From Sphingobacterium sp. SRCM116780 (lineage in GTDB: Bacteria; Bacteroidota; Bacteroidia; Sphingobacteriales; Sphingobacteriaceae): a stretch of 64,000 nt of DNA. Location of the stretch: NCBI RefSeq assembly GCF_021442025.1, contig NZ_CP090446.1:3162001-3226000 (forward strand), given 5' to 3'. Under the pieces are notes generated by a model, which had not been told where the DNA came from, made no database searches, and saw only the letters and a list, made by a program, of their open reading frames with translations. Shown piece after piece: positions 8,955 through 17,041 of the stretch. The translations under genes were made by a program, and so were the position numbers. Position 1 is the first letter of the stretch; each line of letters opens with the position of its first letter.

Positions 8955-9959
8955 TTAAATATCTCCGTAGGCTTCCAAGATTCGTTTCACTAATTTGTGA
9001 CGAACAACATCGGCGCCATTTAAATGAATAATATCAATGCCTTCAATATTATCTAACAGACGAATAGCTGTCGCCAATCCAGATTGGTTTTTCTTTGGCA
9101 AATCGATTTGTGTTATGTCGCCTGTCACAATAAATTTTGCAGTAGGTCCCATCCGAGTTAAAAACATCTTCAACTGCATATCTGTTGCATTCTGCGCTTC
9201 ATCTAAGATCACAAAACAGTTATCTAAAGTACGTCCACGCATAAATGCCAATGGAGCAACTTCAATCGTTCTGTTTTCTAAGTAACCTTTCAATTTTTCT
9301 ACTGGAATCATATCATCCAAAGCATCGTATAAAGGTCGCAGGTATGGGTCTACTTTCTCTTTCAGATCACCTGGAAGAAAACCTAAATTTTCACCAGCCT
9401 CAACAGCTGGGCGTGTTAAAATAATACGTTTTATTTCCTTATTACGTAATGCTCGAACAGCTAGAGCAACTGCAGTATATGTTTTACCTGTACCTGCTGG
9501 ACCAATAGCAAAAAGAATATCACTTGTATTGATGCTGTCAACCATTTTCCGTTGATTGGGGGTGCGTGCACGGACAACAATTCCATTGGGTCCATATACA
9601 ATTGGCTCCGAGCCAATTGCTGCGGCTTTATCAGCTAACATCTTTTCTTCTTGAGCAGCAGAGCCAGAACTTGCATGCAGTAGATTTTCTAAATCCATCA
9701 ACGAAAGTTTGTTGTACTTCTCTAAATGGCTGATAACATCCTCAAAGGATTGTTTAAAAATAGTGAGTTGATTGTCATCTCCCAACACCCTCATTTCATT
9801 TCCTCTTGCCACAATTTTCAATTTGGGATATTGTTTTTTAACGAAATCAAAATGTTCATTTTGAGCTCCCCAAAGCATGGCTAGATTGACACCTTCTAAT
9901 GTAATTAGTAATTCATTCAAATCATTCAATTTAAGGTAAATTTCTTTCTGCGTTGGCAA
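8955..9959 (-). CDS. PhoH-like P-loop ATPase
   Basis: A 334-residue PhoH family protein. The Walker A motif GPAGTGKT is at residues 153-160 and Walker B is in FVILDEAQNAT. The N-terminal ~115 residues form the small domain typical of YbeZ/PhoH proteins. E. coli YbeZ is an ATPase linked to the YbeY endoribonuclease and RNA metabolism; the same role is plausible but not shown. It is first in the phoH-purC-STAS-rnz group, so two RNA-processing factors share one transcription unit. Confidence 0.93.
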   Translation of the reverse strand: MPTQKEIYLKLNDLNELLITLEGVNLAMLWGAQNEHFDFVKKQYPKLKIVARGNEMRVLGDDNQLTIFKQSFEDVISHLEKYNKLSLMDLENLLHASSGSAAQEEKMLADKAAAIGSEPIVYGPNGIVVRARTPNQRKMVDSINTSDILFAIGPAGTGKTYTAVALAVRALRNKEIKRIILTRPAVEAGENLGFLPGDLKEKVDPYLRPLYDALDDMIPVEKLKGYLENRTIEVAPLAFMRGRTLDNCFVILDEAQNATDMQLKMFLTRMGPTAKFIVTGDITQIDLPKKNQSGLATAIRLLDNIEGIDIIHLNGADVVRHKLVKRILEAYGDI

Positions 9960-10271
9960 GATATGATGACTTGCTAACCAATATTCAAAAATACAGTATT
10001 AATATGAATTTTGACATTACATTGTAGAATAAAAATAAAAAAAACAAGGCAATTTTAATTTTATATCCATGGATATCAAGATAAAAAAAACAAAGAAGGA
10101 ATTCTATATTCGAATTCCAAGATTCTATTTAATTTTATCAAAAGACATTGCGTACTTTTGCGTACCTTTTCTTTTTTTTGGATTAAAATTTTCATTACTT
10201 TGAAAGTAACATCACAAATCCTAAGAACAAAGAGGGAATTTGACTAGGATATTAAGGGAAATAATTAACGA
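9960..10271. other. Divergent intergenic region with promoter elements and two palindromes
   Basis: No gene is visible in these 312 bases. For the minus strand, TATTTTTG at 9986-9993 is an exact TAnnTTTG element 27 bases before the phoH-like start. For the plus strand, TACTTTTG at 10153-10160 is a second exact match, about 110 bases before the SAM hydrolase gene. Between them lie a perfect 14-bp palindrome ATATCCATGGATAT (10063-10076) and an inverted repeat GGAATTC / GAATTCC (10098-10104 and 10112-10118). They could be operators for one or both promoters. Confidence 0.5.
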
Positions 10272-11060
10272 ATGGACGTCATTACATTAACAACAGATTT
10301 AGGACATAAAGATTTCTATCAGGCAGCATTAAAGGGTAGCTTGATATCGGAGCTTCCTGATGCTCGTATTGTTGATATTACACATGAAATACCCGCTTTT
10401 AATATCCCAAGAGCAGCTTTTGTTTTGGCCAATGCTTATCATTATTTTCCAAAAAACACCGTACATATTATTGGTATCAACACCTTATTTCATGAAGGCT
10501 CCCGTTATGTTGCCATGAAATACAATGATCACTTCTTCGTAGGCGCTGATAATGGTATTTTCAGTTTACTTTTAAATGGTGATAAACCTCAAGAGCTCTT
10601 CGAACTCAATCTAATTCAAGATCTTCGATATCTTCATTTTCCTTTAGCGGATATTCTAACCAAATCAGCATGTCATATTGCAAAAGGTGGCGCATTAGCT
10701 GAAATCGGCGTTGCCATTGATAATACAGTGGAAAAGGTAACTTTACAACCTATTTTTGATCGTGATACGATTCGAGGGAATGTCGTTTACGTCGATGCTT
10801 TTGGAAATGCCATCACGAATATCTCCAAAGAGTTATTCAACCGTGTACAAAAAGGTAGAAGTTTTACGTTGTATTTTAAAAGAAATGAGACAATCTCCAA
10901 TCTTTCTTGGAATTATAACGAAGTGACGGAGGGAGAGAAATTATGTCTGTTCGGGATCAGTAACTTTCTAGAAATCGCGATGAATAAAGCAAATGCAAGT
11001 CAGCTGCTTGGTTTATTTGATGATGAATCCCATATCATTAGAATAGAATTCCATAATTAG
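10272..11060 (+). CDS. SAM hydrolase / S-adenosyl-L-methionine hydroxide adenosyltransferase (DUF62 family)
   Basis: A 262-residue member of the family related to fluorinase and chlorinase. The N-terminal ITLTTDLGHKDFYQAALKG is the family signature with the ribose-binding Asp. DITHEIPAF and GADNGIFSLLL are further conserved substrate-site segments, and GNAITNI lies in the C-terminal domain. Characterised members of this subgroup hydrolyse SAM to adenosine and methionine; the halogenases are rare. Substrate specificity cannot be fixed by eye. It is monocistronic or leads into the next gene 70 bases downstream. Confidence 0.9.
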   Translation: MDVITLTTDLGHKDFYQAALKGSLISELPDARIVDITHEIPAFNIPRAAFVLANAYHYFPKNTVHIIGINTLFHEGSRYVAMKYNDHFFVGADNGIFSLLLNGDKPQELFELNLIQDLRYLHFPLADILTKSACHIAKGGALAEIGVAIDNTVEKVTLQPIFDRDTIRGNVVYVDAFGNAITNISKELFNRVQKGRSFTLYFKRNETISNLSWNYNEVTEGEKLCLFGISNFLEIAMNKANASQLLGLFDDESHIIRIEFHN

Positions 11061-11090
11061 ATACAACCCGACCTACTCTTAAACTTTTTT

Positions 11091-11098
11091 TATATTTG
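11091..11098 (+). promoter_or_regulatory. Promoter -7 element of the coiled-coil membrane protein
   Basis: TATATTTG is an exact TAnnTTTG match placed 33 bases before the preferred ATG at 11131. It argues against the GTG at 11110 as start, because that would lie only about 11 bases past the element. Confidence 0.55.
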
Positions 11099-11130
11099 TT
11101 CATGTTATCGTGGATTTAACAAAAGATTAT

Positions 11131-11655
11131 ATGAAGTCATTACAACTATTTGCTTTCATCTTATTTTTACTAACAGCTATACCTGCATCTGCTCAAAATA
11201 CAGATTCTACTTCCTTTGAAGCGCAACGTGTCCGTGTCAATAAACTCATTGAGGACAGAAAAGTAAAATTCGGCGAGTATGATGTGAGCTTAGAAAAGAA
11301 AACTGGCATTTTTGGATTGTTCAAGTCTAAAGGTGATATGCAAAAAACAATTGATATTTTAAAAAACATCGTCATCACAGACAATCATATTTTTTTAGAA
11401 ACTCAAAAGTTGATTCATATCAAGGATGATGAGAAACAGAAATTTCAAAATCTTGCCAATGAGTACGACAAGCAGGTTTCTGCCTATATGGGCACGATTA
11501 ATAAGCTTCAAAATGAAAATGAAAATTTGAAAAAGGAGCTTGGGAAATTAGAAAATAGTGATCATAGCAGTAATATTTTCTTATATATCGCATTGATTGT
11601 GATCGTAATTCTCGGATTTTTACTATTTCGAAGTCAAAAATTTACTAAAGGATGA
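11131..11655 (+). CDS. Exported coiled-coil protein with C-terminal membrane anchor
   Basis: No family recognised. The 174-residue product starts with a clear signal peptide ending at PASAQ. A charged middle follows, with a coiled-coil-like stretch around residues 110-145 rich in Leu, Glu, Asn and Lys. One hydrophobic segment (about 150-168, IALIVIVILGFLLF) and a short basic tail end the protein. The ATG at 11131 is preferred over an in-frame GTG 21 bases upstream because it starts exactly at the signal peptide. It precedes the ABC exporter gene, which has its own promoter element. Confidence 0.7.
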   Translation: MKSLQLFAFILFLLTAIPASAQNTDSTSFEAQRVRVNKLIEDRKVKFGEYDVSLEKKTGIFGLFKSKGDMQKTIDILKNIVITDNHIFLETQKLIHIKDDEKQKFQNLANEYDKQVSAYMGTINKLQNENENLKKELGKLENSDHSSNIFLYIALIVIVILGFLLFRSQKFTKG

Positions 11656-11677
11656 TAAGTGATTGACGAAGAGTCGT

Positions 11678-11685
11678 TATTTTTG
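11678..11685 (+). promoter_or_regulatory. Promoter -7 element of the ABC exporter
   Basis: TATTTTTG, an exact TAnnTTTG match, lies 28 bases before the ATG of the ABC exporter gene. Confidence 0.5.
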
Positions 11686-11713
11686 CAAATCTCAATATTA
11701 AATTGATGGTGTT

Positions 11714-13546
11714 ATGGCAAGAGGATTTAACAGCGGAAATAAACAAGAAGAAGAACTACCAAAACCGAAACTTAATAAAGAATTATTTAAAAAAGCCTCT
11801 CAAATATTTTCATATCTAAAACCATTTAGAATGAAATTTTTGATGGGGATGATTTTTTTAGCTCTTTCTAGTTTGGCGATGCTAACCTTCCCAGCACTTT
11901 TAGGTGCCATGATCGATGCTTCTGAAGGGAAGCAGACTTATCCTTGGCTTCCTTCTGATGTGTTCAAAATTGGAGGAATAGCTTTTTCCATATTGACCGT
12001 CACTTCTATTCTATCATTTTTTAGAATTCGAATATTTGTAGAAATTGCGGAAAAGTCATTGGCTTGTATTCGTCGCGATTCCTACCAGAAATTGATATCC
12101 CTTCCCATGGAATTTTTTGCCAATCGTCGTGTTGGAGAATTGAACAGTAGACTTTCTGCAGATTTGGCTCAGATCCAAGATACCATGACCACTACATTGG
12201 CTGAGATTTTAAGGCAATTTATCAGTTTAGGATTTGGGATAGCCTTATTGGTTTTTGTATCTCCAAAACTGGCCTTAATGAATCTGTGTATCTTACCTAT
12301 TCTGGTGGTTACGGCGATCGTTTTTGGCAAGTTCATCCGTAATCTATCCCGTCAGGCACAAGATAAATTAGCGGCCTCCAATACCATCGTTCAAGAAACA
12401 TTACAAGGTATCAGCAACGTAAAAGCTTTTGTGAATGAGTACTACGAGACAAGAAGATATTCGAACCAGCTTGATGCTGTCGTTCAGTTAGCTGTCAAAG
12501 GTGCTACTTATCGAGGTGCGTTTGCTTCTTTTATTATCTTCTGTATTTTCGGTGCTGTGATTGCGGTTATCTGGTACGGCTCCACACTTGTATTTTTAGG
12601 CGAAATGTCTGTTGGGGATCTGACAACTTATATTCTATATTCGATGTTTGTAGCAGGTTCTATGGGCAGTTTCCCAGAGTTATATGCCAATATTCAGCGA
12701 GCCTTGGGTGCTAGTGAACGTGTATTAGAAATTCTACAGGAAGAGCCAGAAAACATCAACATTGATGAAAGTTCAAAAGAAATTCGCAAACATTTCCACG
12801 GCGATTTAACCTTCAACAACATCTCCTTCTCCTACCCCAGCAGACCTGATATCAAAATTCTGAAAGAAATTACCTTCCATGCAAAAGCAGGAGAGAAAAT
12901 AGCCATTGTAGGACCTAGTGGAATCGGAAAATCGACAATTGCATCTCTGATCCTCCAGTTCTACAAACCGGATACCGGTGAAATCTTATATGATGGCATG
13001 AGTAGTGATGACTACTTATTATCCGATATTAGAAACCAAGTGGCTATTGTTCCCCAAGATGTACTTTTATTTGGCGGTACCATTCGTGAAAATATCGCTT
13101 ATGGTAAATTGGATGCTGAGGCTGAAGATATCGTCATGGCGTCGAGACGTGCGAATGCACATGACTTCATTATGAATTTCCCTGAAGGATACGATACCCT
13201 TGTCGGAGAAAGAGGCGTTAAACTATCTGGGGGACAGCGCCAACGTATCGCTATTGCACGTGCCCTACTGAAAGATCCTGCGATCTTGATATTAGATGAA
13301 GCTACATCGTCTTTGGATTCGGAATCAGAAAGATTGGTTCAGTTGGCATTGGAAGAACTCATGAAAGGAAGAACCTCCATCATCATCGCGCATCGATTGT
13401 CTACTATTGTAGACTCTGATCAAATTCTCGTCATTGAAAACGGAACTGTATCTGAATCTGGCAATCATATTGAACTGATGAGTAAAGGAAGTGGGTTATA
13501 CCACCATTTATACTCGCTACAATCAAAACAAAAGGTGCAAATGTGA
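11714..13546 (+). CDS. ABC exporter, fused permease-ATPase (MsbA type)
   Basis: A 610-residue half-transporter that should act as a homodimer in the inner membrane. Residues ~40-330 form a six-helix exporter domain. The C-terminal ATPase has Walker A GPSGIGKST, Q-loop VPQDVLLF, signature LSGGQRQR, Walker B ILILDEATS and H-loop IIAHRLS, so it is catalytically complete. MsbA-type proteins flip lipid A precursors or export lipids and drugs. The substrate cannot be told from the sequence, and no lipid A gene is adjacent. About 25 residues of charged N-terminus precede the first helix. Confidence 0.93.
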   Translation: MARGFNSGNKQEEELPKPKLNKELFKKASQIFSYLKPFRMKFLMGMIFLALSSLAMLTFPALLGAMIDASEGKQTYPWLPSDVFKIGGIAFSILTVTSILSFFRIRIFVEIAEKSLACIRRDSYQKLISLPMEFFANRRVGELNSRLSADLAQIQDTMTTTLAEILRQFISLGFGIALLVFVSPKLALMNLCILPILVVTAIVFGKFIRNLSRQAQDKLAASNTIVQETLQGISNVKAFVNEYYETRRYSNQLDAVVQLAVKGATYRGAFASFIIFCIFGAVIAVIWYGSTLVFLGEMSVGDLTTYILYSMFVAGSMGSFPELYANIQRALGASERVLEILQEEPENINIDESSKEIRKHFHGDLTFNNISFSYPSRPDIKILKEITFHAKAGEKIAIVGPSGIGKSTIASLILQFYKPDTGEILYDGMSSDDYLLSDIRNQVAIVPQDVLLFGGTIRENIAYGKLDAEAEDIVMASRRANAHDFIMNFPEGYDTLVGERGVKLSGGQRQRIAIARALLKDPAILILDEATSSLDSESERLVQLALEELMKGRTSIIIAHRLSTIVDSDQILVIENGTVSESGNHIELMSKGSGLYHHLYSLQSKQKVQM

Positions 13547-13655
13547 AAAATTGTTAATTTTCACTACTCTTAAAAACTTTTCTTCTATATAACTGTTTAT
13601 TTTGGTATTATAGTTGAATATAGAATATAAAGGAAATTTATAAAATTTGTGAGTT

Positions 13656-14030
13656 ATGAAAAATAAAAATGGATTAGTAGCATTCGCGTTATTAGGACTG
13701 GCTGCAGGAGCTGCAACATGGTATTTGTTGGGTACAGACGATGGTAAAAAACAATTAAATCGTGCTAATGACGGTATTAAGGAGCTTACTCGTTCTTTAA
13801 AAGATGTTTCAAAAAGAGAGGCTAAGAGAGCGAGAAAACTAGCTACTCAAGCTTCTGAGGAGTTACACGCTTTGAAAAACAAAGCAGTAGACGAATTCGG
13901 ATCTTTAAAAAACAAGGCTAAGGAAGTAGGTAGAGACGCCTTGAATAGTACAAATAGTTCTGCACAAAGATTAGCGAACCACGTGGATGAGGCAGTAGAT
14001 ACTGCAAAAAATAAAGTTGATAATGCATAA
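13656..14030 (+). CDS. YtxH domain-containing protein
   Basis: A 124-residue protein with one N-terminal transmembrane segment (about residues 7-25, Gly/Ala-rich), followed by DDGKKQLN and a long amphipathic Lys/Ala/Glu-rich helix. This is the layout of the YtxH family, small general-stress proteins of unknown biochemical role. The helical part resembles LEA/apolipoprotein-like sequences and recalls the Lys/Ala repeat protein near 57 kb, though the two are not clearly homologous. It probably forms its own transcript. Confidence 0.85.
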   Translation: MKNKNGLVAFALLGLAAGAATWYLLGTDDGKKQLNRANDGIKELTRSLKDVSKREAKRARKLATQASEELHALKNKAVDEFGSLKNKAKEVGRDALNSTNSSAQRLANHVDEAVDTAKNKVDNA

Positions 14031-14089
14031 GCATTCTTAAATTTTACAGTGTCGTTGCACGATTCATTCCGCGTATTACATTTCATTTG

Positions 14090-14097
14090 TATCTTTG
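14090..14097 (+). promoter_or_regulatory. Promoter -7 element next to the ccmB start
   Basis: TATCTTTG, an exact TAnnTTTG match, ends six bases before the ATG of ccmB at 14104. Transcription would begin at or close to the start codon, so the mRNA may be leaderless. The element also overlaps an in-frame TTG at 14095, which makes that alternative start unlikely. Confidence 0.55.
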
Positions 14098-14103
14098 CGC
14101 TGT

Positions 14104-14763
14104 ATGAATTTACTACAACAGGTAAAAACTTTAATCTATAAAGATGCCATCCTGGAATGGCGATCCAAATATGCCATTAACAGCATTTTATTATACGTAA
14201 TATCTACAGTGTTTGTTTGCTATCAAGCATTCAAATCTGTAGATGCTACGATATGGAATGCGCTTTTTTGGATTATCATGCTTTTCGCATCTGTCAATGC
14301 AATTAATAAAAGCTTTATCCAAGAAAGTCAACAACGTCAACTCTATTACTATTCGATTGTCAGCCCCAAAGCAATCATCCTTTCCAAGATAGTTTACAAT
14401 ATGTTTTTAATGGCTTTTTTAGCGATTATTGCGTATGTAACGTATTCGGTCATTTTTAAAAATCCATTGGGTGACCCAGGTCTATATTTATTTGCTGTTA
14501 TACTAGGAAGCATTAGTTTTGCCTCTGTTTTTACTATGGTATCTGGCATTACGTCAAAAGCCGGGAACAACAGTACCTTGATGGCTATTCTTAGTTTCCC
14601 TGTTATCATTCCTTTACTGATTGTGTTGATTGAACTTTCGCGAAATGCCATGTTAGGGATGGATCGCGCAGAAAGTCTCAATGAAATCGTGGTTTTACTT
14701 GCAATTAATATCATTACAATCACTGTTTCTTTGTTGTTATTTCCTTACCTTTGGCGTGATTAA
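14104..14763 (+). CDS. ccmB: Haem exporter / cytochrome c maturation permease CcmB
   Basis: A 219-residue inner-membrane protein with six hydrophobic helices, the expected CcmB length. It begins with a cytoplasmic KDAILEWRSKYAINS segment, and the second half holds FTMVSGITSKAGNN, conserved in CcmB. With CcmA and CcmC it forms the complex that releases holo-CcmE during cytochrome c maturation. ccmC follows 33 bases later. The ATPase gene ccmA is not next to it. The ATG at 14104 is chosen over an upstream TTG because of the promoter position. Confidence 0.92.
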   Translation: MNLLQQVKTLIYKDAILEWRSKYAINSILLYVISTVFVCYQAFKSVDATIWNALFWIIMLFASVNAINKSFIQESQQRQLYYYSIVSPKAIILSKIVYNMFLMAFLAIIAYVTYSVIFKNPLGDPGLYLFAVILGSISFASVFTMVSGITSKAGNNSTLMAILSFPVIIPLLIVLIELSRNAMLGMDRAESLNEIVVLLAINIITITVSLLLFPYLWRD

Positions 14764-14796
14764 TCGTAGAATTGAAGTTTTAAAATATTCATAATA

Positions 14797-15462
14797 ATGA
14801 GAAAAAGTTGGTGGAAAATTTTGGCAGTAGTCTTACTTTCATTCGTCATCATCGCTGGTTTATTAGGACCAGTACCTGTCTTACCTATTCTTCATGAAAC
14901 CATCAGAAATGTTTATTTCCATGTCCCGATGTGGTTTGCTATGATTTTCCTATATCTAATTTCTGTTATATATAGTATCAAATATCTCAATACAGGTAAA
15001 CAAGAATATGACTTTATTGCTGTAGAAGCAGTGAATACGGGTATCACATTCTGTTTTATGGGTTTAGCAACAGGCATGTTATGGGCAAATATTACATGGG
15101 GAGATCCATGGCCGAATGATCCAAAATTAAACGGATCAGCGATTGCAACATTAATGTATCTTGCTTATTTAGTATTAAGAAATGCGTTGGAAGAAGAGCA
15201 AAAAAGAGCAAAAATATCAGCTGTTTATAATATTTTCGCCTTCCCGATCATGATTGTATTGCTCTATATTCTTCCAAAATTAACAGATTCATTGCACCCA
15301 GGTAATGGTGGTAACTCTACTTTCGGAAATTTGGATATGAACAATCAGTTGCGACCCGTATTTTATACGGCCATCATTGGTTGGATCTTAATGGGAACAT
15401 GGATGTGCTCTTTACGTTATCGCATGCGCTTGATAGAAAACAAGCAAAATGAAATTAATTAA
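14797..15462 (+). CDS. ccmC: Haem-handling protein CcmC/CcsA family
   Basis: A 221-residue protein with six transmembrane segments. The periplasmic tryptophan-rich motif NITWGDPWPNDPK is the family WWD haem-binding site, and conserved His residues flank it: VYFHVPMW in front and DSLHPGNGG behind. CcmC loads haem onto CcmE in system I cytochrome c biogenesis. It is co-directional with ccmB and a ccmD-like gene. Downstream ccmE, ccmF and ccmG homologues are not in this window. Confidence 0.93.
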   Translation: MRKSWWKILAVVLLSFVIIAGLLGPVPVLPILHETIRNVYFHVPMWFAMIFLYLISVIYSIKYLNTGKQEYDFIAVEAVNTGITFCFMGLATGMLWANITWGDPWPNDPKLNGSAIATLMYLAYLVLRNALEEEQKRAKISAVYNIFAFPIMIVLLYILPKLTDSLHPGNGGNSTFGNLDMNNQLRPVFYTAIIGWILMGTWMCSLRYRMRLIENKQNEIN

Positions 15463-15490
15463 TTTTTTGAAAAAGTTATTGATAATTAAT

Positions 15491-15706
15491 ATGAAAAAGT
15501 TATCCCTTTCTATCGCTTTCATTTTAATGACTACATTAAATATATTTGCACAAAGTGATGTAGATATGGCAACTGGACTAAGAAGTTCAGGCAAAATATA
15601 TGTCGTTGTTTTGGTGATGTTAGTTCTGTTCTTAGGGGTTGCCGGGTATTTATTTATCCTGGATAGAAAAATAACTAAACTAGAGAAAAAACAGGAACAG
15701 AAATAG
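15491..15706 (+). CDS. CcmD-like small membrane protein
   Basis: A 71-residue protein: signal-like hydrophobic N-terminus ending at NIFAQ, a short linker, one strong transmembrane helix (about residues 33-53) and a basic tail that starts with LDRKITKLEKK. The one-helix layout and position straight after ccmC fit CcmD, which tethers CcmABC and CcmE. An in-frame ATG 42 bases upstream overlaps the end of ccmC; the later ATG is preferred because it starts the signal peptide. Sequence similarity to proteobacterial CcmD is not obvious, so this is a contextual call. Confidence 0.65.
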   Translation: MKKLSLSIAFILMTTLNIFAQSDVDMATGLRSSGKIYVVVLVMLVLFLGVAGYLFILDRKITKLEKKQEQK

Positions 15707-15725
15707 CATTGGAAACAATAAATTT

Positions 15726-15770
15726 CCAACAATGCTATCATATCCAAGTATGATGGCATTGTTGGTTTTA
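15726..15770 (+). terminator. Terminator after the ccm genes
   Basis: Two 17-base arms starting CCAACAATGC and ending GCATTGTTGG pair with one G-T wobble around a 6-base loop, followed by a short T run. It closes the ccmB-ccmC-ccmD unit. Confidence 0.85.
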
Positions 15771-15831
15771 ACAGCTTTTAATTCGGAATTTAATAGTATT
15801 ATTGTAGGCAATCACTTCGCAAAGGACAAAC

Positions 15832-16815
15832 ATGATTATCAGTCAATTTAGGAAATACACTCCTTTTAACGTCATATTTTTAATTCTAATCGGATTTTTC
15901 TTATGTTTTGGAGTATTTATCCATTTGCCTGATCAACTCACGCCCATACTATTTGAACCCGCTTTAAGCAATTTAATAGGGAAAGATGGCATGCATACAC
16001 TTTCACCACAAATGAATGTGATTGTCACTTTGGCGCTTACTATTATTCAGGCAACGATTTTAAATAGGATCATCAGTCATTTTAATTTATTGGGAAAACC
16101 AAGCTTCCTTGTTGCATTGATGTATTTGACATTAGCGAGCTTATTTTTACCTTTTTTAGTGATTTCAACGGCTCTGATCTGTAATTTTATATCCGTTTGG
16201 ATGCTTAGTAAATTATTAAGTCTCTATCATCGACATGATATCAAAGCTTTAATGTTTGATTTAGGGATGATCGTAGCTATTGGTAGCTTGATCTATTTTC
16301 CCTTTATTATCATGTTTCTGCTGCTCTGGATAAGTCTTATTATCTTTAGACCGTTCAATTGGAGAGAATGGATAACCCCTTTACTAGGTTTTGCAACTAT
16401 CTATTTCATCCTTGCCGTTATTTATCTCTGGTTGGGAAGAATAAAAGAATTCTATGGAATCTGGTTACCATTGACAAACAAATTTCCAAGTACCATCAGC
16501 ATGGAGCTGCATGACTATTTTGTTCTAATCCCAATCTTATTTACCTTGATTCTATTTTTGTTGGTACTGAAAGATAATTTTTTCAAGAGTGTCGTCCATA
16601 TTCGAAAATCTTTTCAGCTTTTGTTTTTCATGTTTATTTTTGCATTCGGTTCTTTTTACTGGAACAAACAAATTACGGAAACACATTTTTTGTTATGCGC
16701 CCCACCATTGGCGATCTATATGGCGTATTATTTTACTCATGCAAAGAAAAAGTGGATTTTTGAGAGTGTTTATGTCATCATTATTTTAACAATCTTGTAC
16801 TTTCAGTTTTTCTAA
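15832..16815 (+). CDS. Multi-pass membrane protein (DUF6427-like)
   Basis: A 327-residue, strongly hydrophobic protein with about eight to nine predicted transmembrane helices and very short loops. Features are an N-terminal QFRKYTPFN segment, a PFNWREW motif in the middle, and a C-terminal HFLLCAPPLAIYMAYYF helix. It resembles Bacteroidota integral membrane proteins of the DUF6427 family, for which no function is known to me. It follows a strong terminator and forms its own unit. No catalytic motif is visible. Confidence 0.65.
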   Translation: MIISQFRKYTPFNVIFLILIGFFLCFGVFIHLPDQLTPILFEPALSNLIGKDGMHTLSPQMNVIVTLALTIIQATILNRIISHFNLLGKPSFLVALMYLTLASLFLPFLVISTALICNFISVWMLSKLLSLYHRHDIKALMFDLGMIVAIGSLIYFPFIIMFLLLWISLIIFRPFNWREWITPLLGFATIYFILAVIYLWLGRIKEFYGIWLPLTNKFPSTISMELHDYFVLIPILFTLILFLLVLKDNFFKSVVHIRKSFQLLFFMFIFAFGSFYWNKQITETHFLLCAPPLAIYMAYYFTHAKKKWIFESVYVIIILTILYFQFF

Positions 16816-17041
16816 AATTTTAACAATCAGGAGTTTAACCTTTTTTAACAAAATCAACTCTACAAGGTCGCAAAAATTAAATAGTTTTGTATGCTGATAA
16901 GATCATCGCAAAATATAAATTGGAACAGATTTTTAACCAATAATATCTATCTTTTTTGACTATTTTTAGAATCTTTGAAACACTTAAAACTTTAAATTAC
17001 TATTTATATAAATATTAGTTTCGCAACTTTAATCTATAATC

